Shown here one piece after another: positions 10,572 through 25,500 of a DNA stretch of 64,000 nt. The position numbers were made by a program, and so were the translations under genes. This DNA comes from Gavia stellata. Lineage: Eukaryota > Chordata > Aves > Gaviiformes > Gaviidae. The stretch's first letter is position 1. Every line of letters starts with the position of its first letter. Below the pieces are notes generated by a model. That model worked only from the letters and a program-made list of their open reading frames with translations, made no database searches and was not told where the DNA came from. The stretch is from assembly GCF_030936135.1 (NCBI RefSeq), contig NC_082596.1, positions 98,130,449 to 98,194,448 on the forward strand, given 5' to 3'.

Positions 10572-13500
10572 GCAAGTTGATTTCACTGTTTCCTCTATTA
10601 CTTCGGTGATTTGGGGCTGGGGGGGGGAATAATAGAAAATGTTTAGCTGCTGTGCGTAGTACTCATTTAAGTTTTGCATCTTTTACCACTAATCTCTCAG
10701 TCCTTTGAGTATCAAAGATCTGAAAATCTGGTTTTTAAAACTATTATAGGTTTGTCTGCTTACTTGTTCCTTTTTTTTTCCTTCTCTCATTCTCTATACG
10801 CAAGAAACTAAAAGTTTTTTAATGAAAGCAGTTTTAATCTGAAAATATATCGTCTCATGCTGTTAATTCCATCTAACCTTAAAACAATGAAGATTTTGTT
10901 ATTGCTGTTGTTCCCTGAGGAGTGCCACGTCTCTAACAGAACAGAAAGATAAATATTGTCCCTTTAACAAAGCCCTTAATTGTTTTGACATAGCAATACG
11001 ATTTACAGAATGTCTATAAAAATGGTACAGTTTCTTCTTGGTGAAACCTAGGGTAGTTTTATTGTAAATCAAGCCAACGTATATATTTCTCAAAATTGCT
11101 GCAGTTTACAGGGCACATTCTGTTCTCAGTTGAAGCAGTGAAAGCATTTGTTGATAATATGTGGTGAAAGTAGGGATTTCGATCTGCAGCTAAGGATTTG
11201 TCATACTTGGGTAGACCAGAAACTCAAACCTATTTATAATTATACTTAAGTTTACCTTCATTTTTTTTTTTCCTTTATTTCTCTACAGATATTGAGAAGC
11301 TTTGCACGTTTAGTCAAAGGTTTCCGCTCCCATCCATGTATCGTATACTGGTGTGGAAAGTGCTTTTAGGTATGAAATAAAACATCTGTGATCCTCTGTA
11401 GAAATGAGTATGTAGGAAGGTGTATTTTTTCTGGTGTTTTTTTTTTCCTTTGGAGAGTTGATGACATGGATTATTCTGTACTAACTTGCTTACTGGTATG
11501 TATTTAGCCTATTTTTGTATCTACCTAAGATGCACAGCGGCAATTACAAAACAATATTCTATGCATAGTTTTTGAGAACTTTTGCTGACGTGTACCTAGA
11601 AGAGTGTATTTCTCTATTTGACTTTGTAACACTGTCCAAGTAAATGTATAAAACGGATTTGAAAGGTGGATTATAAGAAGTCACTGATGCCTGATAAGAT
11701 AGTCAGTTCTGTTCCTAAAATAACAGACAGTTACGTTGAAGTAAAGCTGTGATTAAACTTAAAAAAAAATGGGAAAGGTATGGAATGGATGTTTATTCTA
11801 AAGAGAAGCTTTGTGTTCCATAAAATCTTGGTTTCTTCTGGTTTTGCTTCTGACTTTAAATTGTATTTGCCTTTGAAGAAGTTATGAGGCCAGAGACAAA
11901 TTATGGTATCCCCAGAAACCATGAAAAAACCTATAAATAGATTCTATTTTCCTTGGAGTCTTTTAGTCAGATGACTAATTCAGAGGTACTAATGATTTTG
12001 CAGTAACTGGTCAAGTGTGTTGGGTTTACTAGATGTGAGGTCATGTCATTTTGAGACAGGAGGGGTTGTGGAATGTCCAAGAGTTCTGACCCTTTCAAGG
12101 TATCTGGAGAGTTTCCCTTAGAGTTGCTGCCTGTAGAGAAACACTGCCAAACAGTGTGAAGGTACATCGTCTGACTGAATCTCTGGAAGAGAAATGTGAT
12201 TTACCATACTGTTGGTGGTGGAGCATTGTGCCACTTTTGAAAAGCTTGAGTGTGGCTCCCCATGCTCAGTCTTGTATTACAAGGGCTGTGCTGGCAGAAA
12301 GGGTGCTGATACCCGAAATATTGTTTCATCAGGGAGAGACCAGCAGCATCAGTCTGCAGATTGGCTTGGAAGCAGCTGTCTTTTGCTGTCTGTGAATTAT
12401 CCTAGTTCTTCTTTGTCCTTTGGCTTTCCAGAATATGTGATGCAGATCCCATATATATCTCTCATATGAAGATTTTGGCATGTGATTCAGAGTCAGGAAG
12501 ATTGGTGACTTCTACCTCAGAATGAGTATCTTACAAAAGTTTTTCTCTGTTTTAGGATGCTTATTTATCTTAAGCTGTGCCGTGATCTTGAACAACGTTC
12601 AAGTAGATATCTTCTGTTTCCCTTCTTGGTCTCCATGTTCTGCTACGGTGTCTGGAGTTCGAAATAATGTATTAGAAAGTTTTAACTGAGTTTTAAACAG
12701 TCTTTTAATTATTTTTCTTCTCCCCCCCCCCCCCCACCTTCAATTTTCTACAGTTTAAAAATTGTGGCTTCCTATTCCTGATTATTTTGATTTGTAAGCC
12801 TTTTTTTTGGAGAAGTAGTAAATGAACAGTGCACAGAAGATGCAAGATCCAATTATAAAACTTGAAGTTCTTGGCATTGATCATTGAACTAACAGAGTAA
12901 TCCTACTTGATAAAAGCATCTCCTGTTAGAGTACTAATTTTAGGCTGAAAAATATTCTTGTACCCTGGGCCCTGGTGAAATGGTCAGCATCCTTTAAAAT
13001 ATTAGTAGTAGGAAATATAGTGTAGGAAGTTTGGACAAGTGAGTCAGTACAAGATCCTTCAGCACAATTATAATGGCAAACTTGTAGCTCACTGCAGAGC
13101 CAGTGGTCTGTCTCTGACTGTTTTAAATATGATCGTTTGTGAATCATATGGTAACACAAAACACCACCTGCATTAACTGTATGGAAAATTATATTGATTT
13201 TTTTAAAGGATTTTGTATTTTAAACCCAGAGTGATTTATTTCAAGTATGTATACTGTCATTCTGTGTACTCCTTGGGTAAACAGAGGTACAAGGACTTTT
13301 CTTATGCTGCATCTCAGTGCTTACACTCATTAGGAAAGCTGGTATTCAGAAGGGCAGTGCAAAATATCTCTCCCTAAATGATTGGAACAACAGCCCAATC
13401 CATTTCTGGTGGGAGGTGTTACATCTCCTCTAAATAATGTTAATAATTTTGCTGGCAGTTTAACAAAAGGGATTCTATCCTATCTCAGACACATACCAAG

Positions 13501-16500
13501 GCTTGGTGCTGTCCTAGGTTACATGGTATGTCAGCGATGTCTCTATTAACTGCCTGTTCAAGTATAAGTCATGATGGTTTCTAGACATCCCTGTGTTGTT
13601 TAAGCTTCTTTTCTGTCTGCCTAAGGTAATCTTCTGTATTTGAGGAAAGCAGTTGGCAGTATGTACATACAAAGTCATGATGTTGACTCTGGTTTTGCGT
13701 AACGTGAAAAATTTCTTGCTCTGTCCCAGCTTTTGAAATGCAGAGAGGTTTGCAGTTGGAAAATAAAAGATAATTTTCTGTCTGATTAGCTTGTTAGAAA
13801 AAGTCAGCCTTGGCAGGAATAATTTTTTCTTTAAATGAGGGATAAAAGCAGCAGGTAGCCTGTTTCAGAGCTGATTTTTGAAGAATATTTTGTTCCCATG
13901 GGTTTCTACAACGGGAAAAATTCTGCTCCACTAGTGATATGGAAATGGCATTTTTTTGCTTTGGTGTATGCAAGATCTTATTTCTGTTGAAGCCTGTCAT
14001 AGTTTTGTTGTGAACATCAGTGCCTGGCAAGATTGAGTCTTGAGTGAGGGGAAGGATTGAGTGACATGTTGAGCATCTCTTCTGGAGTTCATCAACAGTT
14101 TAATTTTCTCTGCCTATCTACTTAGATACTTTTTTTCCTTTTTTATTTTTCCTCCTAGGAAACTAGAAAAAATATTTGTCTTGTGCTAAGAAAGTAAAAA
14201 AAGTTACCTTGCAAAGTGTTTGGGTGGTATTCTTACGTTGAATCTGTTACAGATTAAAACTTATGTGATCGATTGTGCTTCTGGGTGTTGTTTTAGAGAG
14301 GATTAATCTATGATACAGTGAGTAAAGAATTTTCTGGCAGAGATCTAACAGTAAATTAAATAATACTGGAATGTACAGTATCTTTGCATTAGTTAGTTGC
14401 ATGTATATATTCTCTGGTCATCTCAGACAAAATGTAGAATTCAAGAACATGAACAGCTAATGTATATAAAAATCATTCTGCATCCACTTTGTTTCCAAAA
14501 TAAATGGAAGCTAGGCACAAATATGCCACTAGTACTGTATTAAAAACTACACGTAGGTATAAACAAGTAACAGGTAAGATTCATAATTTAAAAATAAAGA
14601 AGGGTTGTTGGGAGAGGGAGAATAAACCAATGAAATTATTTTTCATCTATCCCAACAAGGACATTTCTGATCAGCACACTGATGTGGTATAGAAAAGAGT
14701 TAGTGTTGGTGAAAACCTTGTAGAAGAGCTTGAGAAACAATACTCTAAGCATAGATTTTTCCTATGCTCAGTTAACATATGAAATTTATTTTTATAAATA
14801 TAATGCCAAAGTGCTGTGTTCGTCCATTGACTTCCAATTTTGTAGAATTTTCTCCCTGTATTCTTTGACCAAGTTTGTAAACAAACTGCAGTGCCAGGTC
14901 CTACATTTCTGTAGGCTAGAGTTGTAGTAGAAGTTGAATTTAAGCAGATCCCTTGGACAGGGAGTTAGAGTGCTCTGTTTTTTTCCTCTTTACAGTCGCT
15001 TATCTTTTTATTCTTCCTAATTTTTTTTTTTTAGGAATTATTCCTCCTCACCATGAATCTCATGCTTTGGTGATGAAGTACCGGAAGGAGCAGTACTGGG
15101 ATGTATACCATGCTCTTCGTGTAATTCGTTTTATTAATGATTCCACCCCACAGGTAGATGTTTTCCTCCGCATACATCAACTGGAATCAGGAAAATTGCC
15201 TCGAAACTTGGCTTTTCCATTGGTCAGTTGTCATTTTAAGTCTTTTAAATACTGTATTTTATTTAACTTCAGACTGTAAACCTGTGAGAAACTGAATTGC
15301 AAGTAGCCCCGCAAATGCACGTAGATAGACAAAGTAAGGTGAATGGAAAACAGAGAAGTACTAGTATAAAATAAGGGATTTTAGTCAAAGTGCTTTTTCT
15401 TTTTCTTCCCCTAAGTACTTATGTAAAGTTTTATGCCTTCAAATCTCTTTTGTGTGTTTCGCCTGCTAGGCTTCAAGTCTTTTGTGCTCTAGTACACTTC
15501 AGTTTCTTTAAAGAACTGAAATGAAAATGATCTAATCGTATCGGAGCTCATAGATTCTTAAGTGTCCTGGAACAAGGATAATTTAGAGCCAGTACAAGCA
15601 GCGATTTATTGCAAATTACATAATATATTTCAATTATTTGTTTTTAAATCTAGACTTTAATGTGCTGACTTCCTTTTTCTGTTAGTCTGAACTGATCCAG
15701 GCTTCTGTCAGGTAATGCATGTACTCTGTAGTTTACAGTGTACTCACATATGGGTAAACGAGTCTGTGTTTTGATGATAAGTCTATAGTGTGATGATAAA
15801 AACAATGTGTGGATCTTATAAGCCTCTATGAAAGAGGAGGTGATGAAAGGAGCTATGGGACTTTCTGAAGTGAAGTTTATCCTGTACTTTATTCTAATTT
15901 ATCCATGTTCACTTTAGCCCAGCTTACTTTGTTATTTTTCGTCTATAATAACAAAATTTGACACAAGAACTTAAAAAAAATTAAAAATTAAAAAAAAAAG
16001 GTTAAACAAAGTTAACATGGAAAAATCTGTAATATTTTGGACTGGAGGATTACAAACAGGATTCTCCTGTCAGAGGAGGGGTAGTGTTTTCGTGTCCTTA
16101 CCATTGCCTAGGAACATGGCCATCCTACCTTGCAAGTTTCTTATAGAGAAATTTCCTTGACCTTGGCACATGACCCAGTGGGCTGAAAATTCATCCCTTC
16201 TTGAGCAGTATCGCTTTCTGAGCAAGTGTTTTGTCAGTGCATGCCGGAGTACTAGCTGCTCTCAGTACTGTCATGGGCTTTCACAGAGATGGTGTTCAGC
16301 AGATCCGCAGTTATTAGTCCTGTAACTTATGTTTGTTTTGCTGCAGAAAGCATTTTTTCTCTTTATGCCAGCCTGTTTTCAGTGCAGTAACCGTCCCCTT
16401 AAACTTGTAAGAGGTTACTGTTTGATAGTAATGCAGATGTTCTATAGTGGAGGCAGAGGGAGTATAAAGATATTTTGAAACGTCTGAGTCACAAGTCACA

Positions 16501-19500
16501 GAAGTCTGCTAAATATGTTTTGTGCATCTGAAAGCAGAGACTTTAAGTAGGGATATGTGTGTGTTGCAGCAGTCTGTGTAGTAGAGGCATATCCCAGTAG
16601 TATTTAGACTATGCACGCGTTTTGCATGAGTTGTAATCTGTGCAAAAGCCTGTGATACTATAGTTTACTGCTCTTGACGGTTACAGTACATCACACTGTG
16701 GATACGTATCTGGCTTGTTACCCTGCCTCCTAATGTAGGCAGTACTGCCCGCATAAGGAAGAATGTAAGAAACAGGGCAAATATAGAGCCTTTCCTTCTG
16801 CATCTTCCCAGTTCAGACACTTCCTGAGCTAGCTGTTGGCATGAGGTCTGGCTGGTTTAGTTAGTTTGCCTCCATCTACCCTGTGGTCAGTCATACCATT
16901 AACTGTGGTTTACGCATGCTGATACTTCTGTTCGGAAAGTATATCCTCAGGAGAAAAGATGATGGCGTGCCTGTCACATACTTCTGGTCTCTAGGAAGAT
17001 GTTTATATCAAACCAAATTATTTTCTGTATGTTGAAGGTAGGCATACAGCTCATGGCTGCATTATTTTTTTCCAGTAACTGTAACATCCATGACAAAGGT
17101 GTTTGAAGGGCCTGTTTGGCCCTTAGCAAGGAATAGGATGAAAAATTCTGCTGCTATGCAGTATAAAAATGTGGGGCGTAGAAGTAGGATTATTGCTACC
17201 TTGTTAGGATGTAATATTATCACATTTGAGAACTTTGAATCAGAGCTGTTCCAAACTCCTGTTGTTTTGGTTTTAAAAGCAAGACAGGTCTTACTTGTTC
17301 TGCTTTAGTAGGTATCTGTCACCATAATGCAGCTGCTGCCCAGTGTTTTATTTATGAATGTCAGAACAGCTCTTTGTGTATGTTGGTTCCAGTTTGTTTT
17401 CCCAAATAATAGGGAGAAGGAATATAACAATAATGTAAATCAAATAGTCCAATACTTCGGTGTAGTTCACTTTTTTGGCTTTGTTTTCCAGGAACCTGAA
17501 GATGAAGTGTTTCTTGCTATTGCTAAAGCAATGGAGGAAATGGTGGAGGATCCTATAGAATGCTATTGGCTTGTCAGTTGCTTTGTGAATCAGCTGAACA
17601 GTAAGCACAAAGATTCAATACAACAACTGGTAAGGAAAAAAAACACTTTTTTTTCTTTGTGAGGAGAGCCAGTCATGGAAAGCCAGAGTCTCCAAATATA
17701 TGGAGGCAAGTGGAGCGTCAGAGGTGACACTCTGGGATTCTGTTTCACCAACTGTTTTGAGAAAACGGGAGGAGTGCTTTTTGTGTTGTGATTGTGCTGT
17801 CCTGTAGGACACTTTGTCTAACATAACATTAGAAATTGTTTTTGTTTGCTACATGGTAGTTTTCAATTACATCTTATTTTCTTTTTAGGTTAGCTGAAGT
17901 TTACATTGTATCTAGTTGAATTATATTTCTCACAAATTGGTCACTAAAGAATTTTCTTTATTTTAAACAATTAAAAATGTACAAAGCTAAGAACATCTTG
18001 ATGTATGTCTGCCACTTCTTAGGCTGCATCTCTGGCATCTATGTGCTGCTCATTGGTTGATAGACAAAGCACAATTGTTTTGTTTATAAATGGAGCAGGT
18101 TACTAAGTCTTCAGAAAAACAGTATATTGCAAATTAAGTTATAATAAAAAGTGGAACAGAGTTCTTTTGGCACCGATAAATTAAATGCTTGCATAGAATA
18201 TTAATTTTTAATTTCTATGTTACTGGTTTATAAAATTAAAATTTGATTTTAAAGAAAATGTGTGCTTATCAAAATTACAAAAGCTTTTGTAATTCTTCAA
18301 ATAGTCTTAACAGGTAAGAAACTTTTTTAGTTAACAATATCCACTGGGATAAAAGTATCAGAGTACCTGTGCACTAGCAATGACTGAATGAAAATGCATT
18401 GCAGAAAATTATACACGTCCTTTGTTTGTTACTCTTTCGGAGTAGTAAGTAAGAAATACTTTTTAAACCTACCTCATGTTGCTGGAGGTGATATATTCAA
18501 CTACACCAATTTCTGTAATTCCATTTAAAGGACAGAGGAGCATTTTTGAAGAAAATATGTGCTCTCACTACGTAGAGAGTGCCATGTGTCTCTATCCCTA
18601 AGTTTTTGTTTTAATACAAACATTGTACCAAGACTCTGGATGTTAGAATATGGACAAAGGAAGTGTTTTCTCCCTTTGACAGCTGAAGTCATTAGCTATT
18701 TACTGAATTATGACAAAAAGTGTAAAAGTACTCCTGAAAAGTGTAAAGGTACTCCTGAATGTGTGTTGTGTTACATTATAATTTAAACAAAATGAGAATT
18801 ATCCACATTTTTATGCTTCTAAATACTTTGGATTTTTATAGAAGAAATCAATGTCTAGCTTTTAATGTTGCACAGGGATTTACTCTCAGAATTAATTTTC
18901 TGGGTTTTGCTTCATTGTGTGTAGATTTTTTTTTTTTTTGATGTGTGCTAAGGCAATTAGATTTGAGGTGAATGAAACTCAATTTTACCTGTGAAGATAG
19001 CAGTAATTAGTGCACTTTAATCTCTGCATTGCCTTAAGCTCTCAAACACCTCCTTGTGTTAGGGAATACTGCATATTTTGGAAGTTCTGCTAGTGGTCAG
19101 CAATTTAAGGAACCTGAGGTTGTTTTTCTAGTTAAGTAGTTAATTAGCTAATTGCAAAAATCAGCAACACTTGTATTTTGGAACATGACGGTTTTAGTTA
19201 AAACAATGCATGTTCATTATTTTAACATGTTATTTTATGCCAATTGAATTTTTAAGACATTTCTTGTCTTACAGTGTGCGCTAACTATGGAGGGTACTCT
19301 TATGTGAGTTATCTAAAATTTTCCAATTCCTTTCTCAGCCAAAAACTCTGGAGCAGTATTTGAACATTGAAGATAACAGACTCCTAATGCATCTGAAAGC
19401 ATGTGCTGCAATGAGTAAACTCCCTTACGATCTTTGGTTTAAAAAGTGTTTTGCAGGTTGTTTACCTGAGTCCAGTTTACAGAGGCAAGTTCTCTTTTTT

Positions 19501-22500
19501 CTTTCTGTTTGTAGTTACATAGGAATTCTAGCTTTTTGTCATCACTAGCAGGCAAAGAGATTTCCTTATTTTATCTGTAAGATTATGGCGTTAACTTTCT
19601 TGTTGACTTAGAAATGATAAAATTGGGTTTGATTCCACTTGTTACTGACGCAAGATAATCTCTGTGTGATCATTTCTCGCATGGAAAAGAATGGTGTTAA
19701 ATATAGCGGCTGATTCTGTTAGACACTTAATGACTCCTAGGATTTAAAACTCCAAATCCCCGCTTAGTGATAGATAGCTGAATGGTAGTCAGTTTTCAGG
19801 CTTCTTAACCAAAATCGTTTGCGTAGGGAGTGATTATAATACTGTATTATCATGAGGTGAAAATGATTTTGGGAATGTGTACTGGTTTTGGCTGGGATAG
19901 AGTTAAATTTCTTCATAATAGCTTGTATGGCCCTATATTGCTGGCTGGGGTTAAACCATGACAGAATGCTTTTTCTAAGAAGTACTAGGGCTGGTTGAGT
20001 ATTACAAAGTTAATGAAATAGTGCATTACATCAGGATTCTACAGTTAGAAATAGGTTGTCCAGCTTTTAAAAGGGGAAAATTCTTGTGCATGGCACTTCA
20101 CTGAAGGGCTTTTGAAGTGAAGCTTGTATGATTTCTGTAGTTGTGCTGCTTGAGAACACTTGGAAAGCAGAAAATTCAAGCTAGATGTAGAGAAGCAGAA
20201 ATGCATTAATAAGAGTTGCTAATAGCTGAGCAGGAGATGACACAAAGAAAACAATGGTTTCATTTTCAGGTGCCTGAAAACTTTGAGAAGCAACAAGGTT
20301 CAAGGGAACATTTACTCCAGCACCTCCAGGACTTTAATGGCTTGTACAGGAACCTAGCGTGGAAACAGAGAGCTTTATAAAATGCTTTGTAGAAAATGCT
20401 TCACGGTGGTAAAGTTGGTCATAACCTGAACAGTGAATGCTATCTTGCTTGTTTATCTGGGACTTCACATTTCATGATGGAAAGTGGGAAACAGCTGTTT
20501 TTAAAAATGTTTTGTTTGCCCTTACGAAAATAAGGGGATTTTAGGGAACAAGCTAGAAATCATGCTCTCTAGTCTTGTCATACCATGGTCTTTAAGGTTT
20601 TGTATATTTTACTGTTGGCAAGGAATATGTCTGAGAGAAAAAAAAATTTTGAACCAGAACTGAAGGATTTGGTAGTAGACCTTTAGGTGTTAGCTGTGTG
20701 CAGCACGGTAATTGTTACATGGCAAATTCTTGTCATCAAGCACCTACAAGGCTCCAAAATAGTCATCTCTGTGTAGTGGTTGTGTGTGATGTGATGGTTA
20801 AAAGCTTTTACTACTTCTTTGGCTACAGAAATAATGTAAGCATGTATAAAGTGTTTGTTACATCCTTAAGAGCAATTAAACATACATGGTGTGCCTGCAT
20901 CTCTCACATTTGCATTTGTAGGTTACTTTCAACAGGTTATGATTGACTTTGTTTCATTGTGCTTTCTCTGTATGAAACTTAATGCCCTAAAACTTAAACT
21001 ACTGTCAGTAGAAGTGACTGCTGTACCTGGGACTTGCCAGTCTCTTCAGGTCTTTTTTTCTGTAGGCTTCTGTGATCTGAAATAGCTTTTGCAAACTACT
21101 GCATTTGGAACCTCTTTGCATATCTTCTAGGAGATATTTTTACTTAGATCTTACGTGATTTAATTTTGCTACTAGGTCTTATGGCTGAGAACTAGAGCTG
21201 AAAGAAGAATTTTCATCAGAGCAGTTTTGCTATTGGAAGATTCGGGGTTTTTTTAAGTTTCTGTTGGAAATTGAACATTTTATGGAGCTGTGTCATCTTG
21301 ATAGCGTAAAAGAAAAAAATCTAGATGAAGAATTTTTATTTCATATTTCATCTTGTCAGACTCTTTAGTTTCAAACTTCTACCATTTTGAATCAGTTCAT
21401 ATCATGTGGATATAGTCTACCTAGACTTTAGTAAAGCCTTTGACACCATTTCCCACAGCATTCTCCTGGAGAAACTGACTGCTCATGGCTTGGATGGGCA
21501 CATTCTTCGCTGGGTAAAAAACTGGCTGGATGGCCGGGCCCAGAGAGTCGTGGTGAATGGATTCAAATCCAGCTGGTGGCCGGTCACAAGTGGTGTTCCC
21601 CCAGGCTTGGTACTGGGGCCAGTCTTGTTTAATATCTTTATCAGTGATCTGGATGAGGGGATTGAGTGCACCCTCAGTAAGTCTGCAGATGACACCAAGT
21701 TGGGCGGGAGTGTTGATCTGCTCGAGGGTAGGAAGGCTCTGCAGAGAGATCTGGACAGGCTGGATCAATGGACCGAGGCCAATTGTATGAGGTTCAACAA
21801 GGCCAAGTGCCAGGTCCTGCACTTGGGTCACAACAACCCCATGCAACGCTACAGGCTTGGGGACGAGTGGCTGGAAAGCTGCCCCACAGAAAAGGACCTG
21901 GGGGTGCTGGTTGACAGCCGGCTGAATATGAGCCAGCAGTGTGCCCAGGTGGCCAAGAAGGCCAACGCCATCCTGGCCTGTATCAGAAATAGTGTGGCCA
22001 GCAGGAGCAGGGAGGTGATCATGCCTCTGTACTCGGCGCTGGTGAGGCCGCACCTTGAATCCTGTGTTCACTTTTGGGCCCCTCACTACAAGAAAGACCT
22101 TGAGGTGCTGGAGTGTGTCCAGCAAAGGGCAACGAAGCTGGTGAAGGGTCTGGAGCACAAGTCTTACAAGGAGTGGTTGAGAAAGCTGGGGTTGTTCAGT
22201 CTGGAGCAGAGGAGGCTGAGGGGAGACCTCATCGCTCTCTACAACTGCCTGAAAGGAGGCTGTAGAGAGGTGGGTGTTGGTCTCTTCTCCCAAGTGACAA
22301 GTGGTAGGACAAGAGGAAATGGCCTCAAGTTGCGCCAGGGGAGGTTTAGGCTGGATATTAGGAAAAACTTCTTCACTGAAAGGGTTGTCAGACATTGGAA
22401 CAGACTGCCCTGGGAGGTGGTTGAGTCACCATCCCCGGAGGTATTTAAAAGATGTGTGGATGAGGTGCTTAGGAACATGGTTTAGTGGTGGACTTGGCAG

Positions 22501-25500
22501 TGTTAGGTTAATGGTTGGACTTGATGATCTTAAAGGTCTTTTCCAACCTAAATGATTCTATGATTCTACGATTTATATAGAATGTTTTGTCTAGTTAGTG
22601 TACTGTTTAGCATTTTCATATACTGTTTTACCTTACTGAAACAGAATATTTTGATGACCTGAGATTTTTAAATAGTTCTTTTTCCATGGAAAAGTTGAAA
22701 ATACTGGCTTTTTGTATCACTCTGGAGTAAAAACAAATTTCAGTGTTGGTACTTCTGATGGCACAGCAATCCCTTTTCCCAACAGTTCTTGTGGGAACAT
22801 GATAAAAGTGCAGTTTTTCTTGCCAGTTTAGGTTTCTGAATTATTCAGTTGTAATAATAATGTCCTCATTTGCTAGGGAAATAACATACTTCATGGGTAG
22901 CATGTGACAGATGAACTTAATTAATGCTTGGAGATTCAGTTTGGATTAGAATCTAGAAGCCTGAATGCTTATCTGAAATGTATCCAAATGGCAGTGTTCG
23001 AACTGCTGAGAAATGAAAACAGGTCTCCAATTCTCCTGTGGGTTTTACTTACTTTTCTTTGTCAAGTGAGAGATGATCTGAGCTCAGTCTTTTATGTTTT
23101 AATTTAACTTATGATTTAGCACTGTATTTCTTAGAGAGGTTGCTTGCGTTCTATAAATTGTAGTCTTCTGCCAGGCAGCTAAATATAAATTTCATGGTTT
23201 TCTTTTTATCTCTAAGGTGTACAGATTTGTATATGCTACTCAGAAATTTTTTCCAATAATGGTGAGATAGAGTTACACAATACCAGCTTTACTCCTGACA
23301 GGCATTGTCATTCATATAAATACTGCTTTATAGCACACTTCTCCTAGTTATATCATAGGTAAAATTTATGTATCAGTTTCATTTAAATGGGCTTGGAAAA
23401 TGTATATAGACGGGTTTCATGTAGAAACTTTTCCTTTGAGCTTATGCAGTGTCTTTGCTTGCCCTAATGCATTTGATGTATTATGTGACAAGCTTCTTAA
23501 CAAACTTCCCAAAGGTGCCACGCTGGTAAAAGAGAGGAGCAGACTGGCCACTTCGGAGGCACTGTATCGTCAGGGCTCTGTATCCCGCCTGGAATATAGA
23601 AAGGGCGCTTCCTGGAACATTAAGCAGCCTGTAACACAGGCTTGAGAGGGACAGAAAGGCTTACTTGTCTCTGAAACAGGGAGAGAACTGGATCACACCT
23701 TTGTTTTTATACTCACCATTGCCCTGTTTGCTCGAATTCTACAACCCTGTATCTGGTCATCTGTTCGGTAAGCCCTGCGCATGGAGAGCTTTCAAATGGT
23801 GCTGTGTGGGCCCTCAGCCGGGGAGCCCTGCTGTTAAAGCTCGGTGTCCTGTTTATGGCTTCAGCTCTACAGGCAAAATGGCACTTTGACTGCCAGTTTG
23901 TTCCAGCACTGTCACCCCGGATGATCCAGCTACAAGAGAAGTAGTGCAGCTTTGCAGATATAATTGTGAATAAGCCAGGCATTTTTTATGGCCTAATGTT
24001 GCCAATCACGTATCATGCCCCTGACTAACATTGTTTGTATTCTGCGCTGAAGACTTGGCATTAGCAGGACTGTAATAGCTGATGGGGTGGTGTTAGGTTA
24101 TTAGCCTCTGGTAACTTGTTTGTGGCAAAGTATTTGGTAGCTCTCCTGAAATCTTATGACTGCCTTTCAAACTGGCACTACCTCATGCGTTAATATATGG
24201 CTTCTGTAGTTTTACATCTGTGATCTCCATGTCCTGCATAAATTACATCTAGTGGTAAAAATATAAGTAGTTTGTTAGCAGACACAATGGAAATATGAAA
24301 AATGCTTAAATTTACTATGGAGTGGGAGGGCATAAGAATGTGCATGTGGGCTACTACTATAGAGAAACTTAACTCTGCCTTTGCCTAAATAATTGAGTTG
24401 ATTCCCAGCTCTGGAGACAGATGGGCACAAGATCATGATGTGACATCAGGATGAGACTAATGTGAGCCTCCTCGTGTCCCTCCATCCCCAGTTACCATTG
24501 GAAGGACACCCAGAAGTGCAGGCAGAGGAGCAAGCATTGGTTCTCTTTAAACATCTCTGGCCTGGATGAGTGGAGGACCAGAAGCAGGGAATAAGGTTGA
24601 GTGTGCTTACCCTGGAGCCTAGGGGGAAAAGCTGTGAGATTAATGACAATATTTCAGAAAAAGAGTAGCGATGCTGTGATGCTTTTTGTATACTACTGCA
24701 CTGTAGTGGTTGCGGAACCTCAGAAACTGCCTTGAGAATGCCATTTCTTCACACACATGCACACACAGAGTAAGTGGTATCTTGTCTACAGAAAAAGCCC
24801 AGTGAAAAGTGAATAGCTTCATTTGCATAATCCTTGGCATACTGTTTACCTTCATAGCTTCCTGTTCCTTTTTATTTTTCCTTGTGGTTGTTAGTATTAT
24901 TTCACAGTTCAAGATACATGTACAAGAATGTTCCTGTGCTTAATTGAATACTGTTATGTTTCACAGAGGCTGATAGTCACAAAAACCGTAATGAATTTAG
25001 ATTATACTTTCTTTTTCAGCATTCCTGAGTAGGGAGGGCTATAGGCACTATTGCATGACATTTCTGTTAGAATTTTCCCATCTCTGTGAGTATCAACAAG
25101 CAGGTAAAAAATTGCAGTCTGACAGTATACTTGACTTATTTAAAAGGAGAAGTAGAATACTTATGTTATCATCAATAGAGATACAATGTATAAAGCTGCT
25201 ATATTAGAATAGAATAATGAAAATATGTGTTTCCTTGACCTTGCTGTGGGTTTTTTCCATTCTAAGAAAACACTTTTCTGACACAGTTTATGTTGCCATT
25301 CCTGGCTCTACTGGTAGAGACAAGGTGCTGAGTGCTGGTCTGTTTATCACAGTGTCACACACTCATGCCCCTATCACTGTTGCTGGTGGAGTTGCATTGA
25401 GAGTAACAATAGCTGGAAGTGTTAAGGGGGGAATATACTGCAGCAGGCACAGCTGGTTAGTGCTGACAACTCATCCACTTTGCTATGCACCCTCTTCCAA

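Noticed and set aside
21421..22395. 324-codon minus-strand frame
   Set aside because: It is the antisense shadow of the CR1 reverse-transcriptase fragment on the plus strand.
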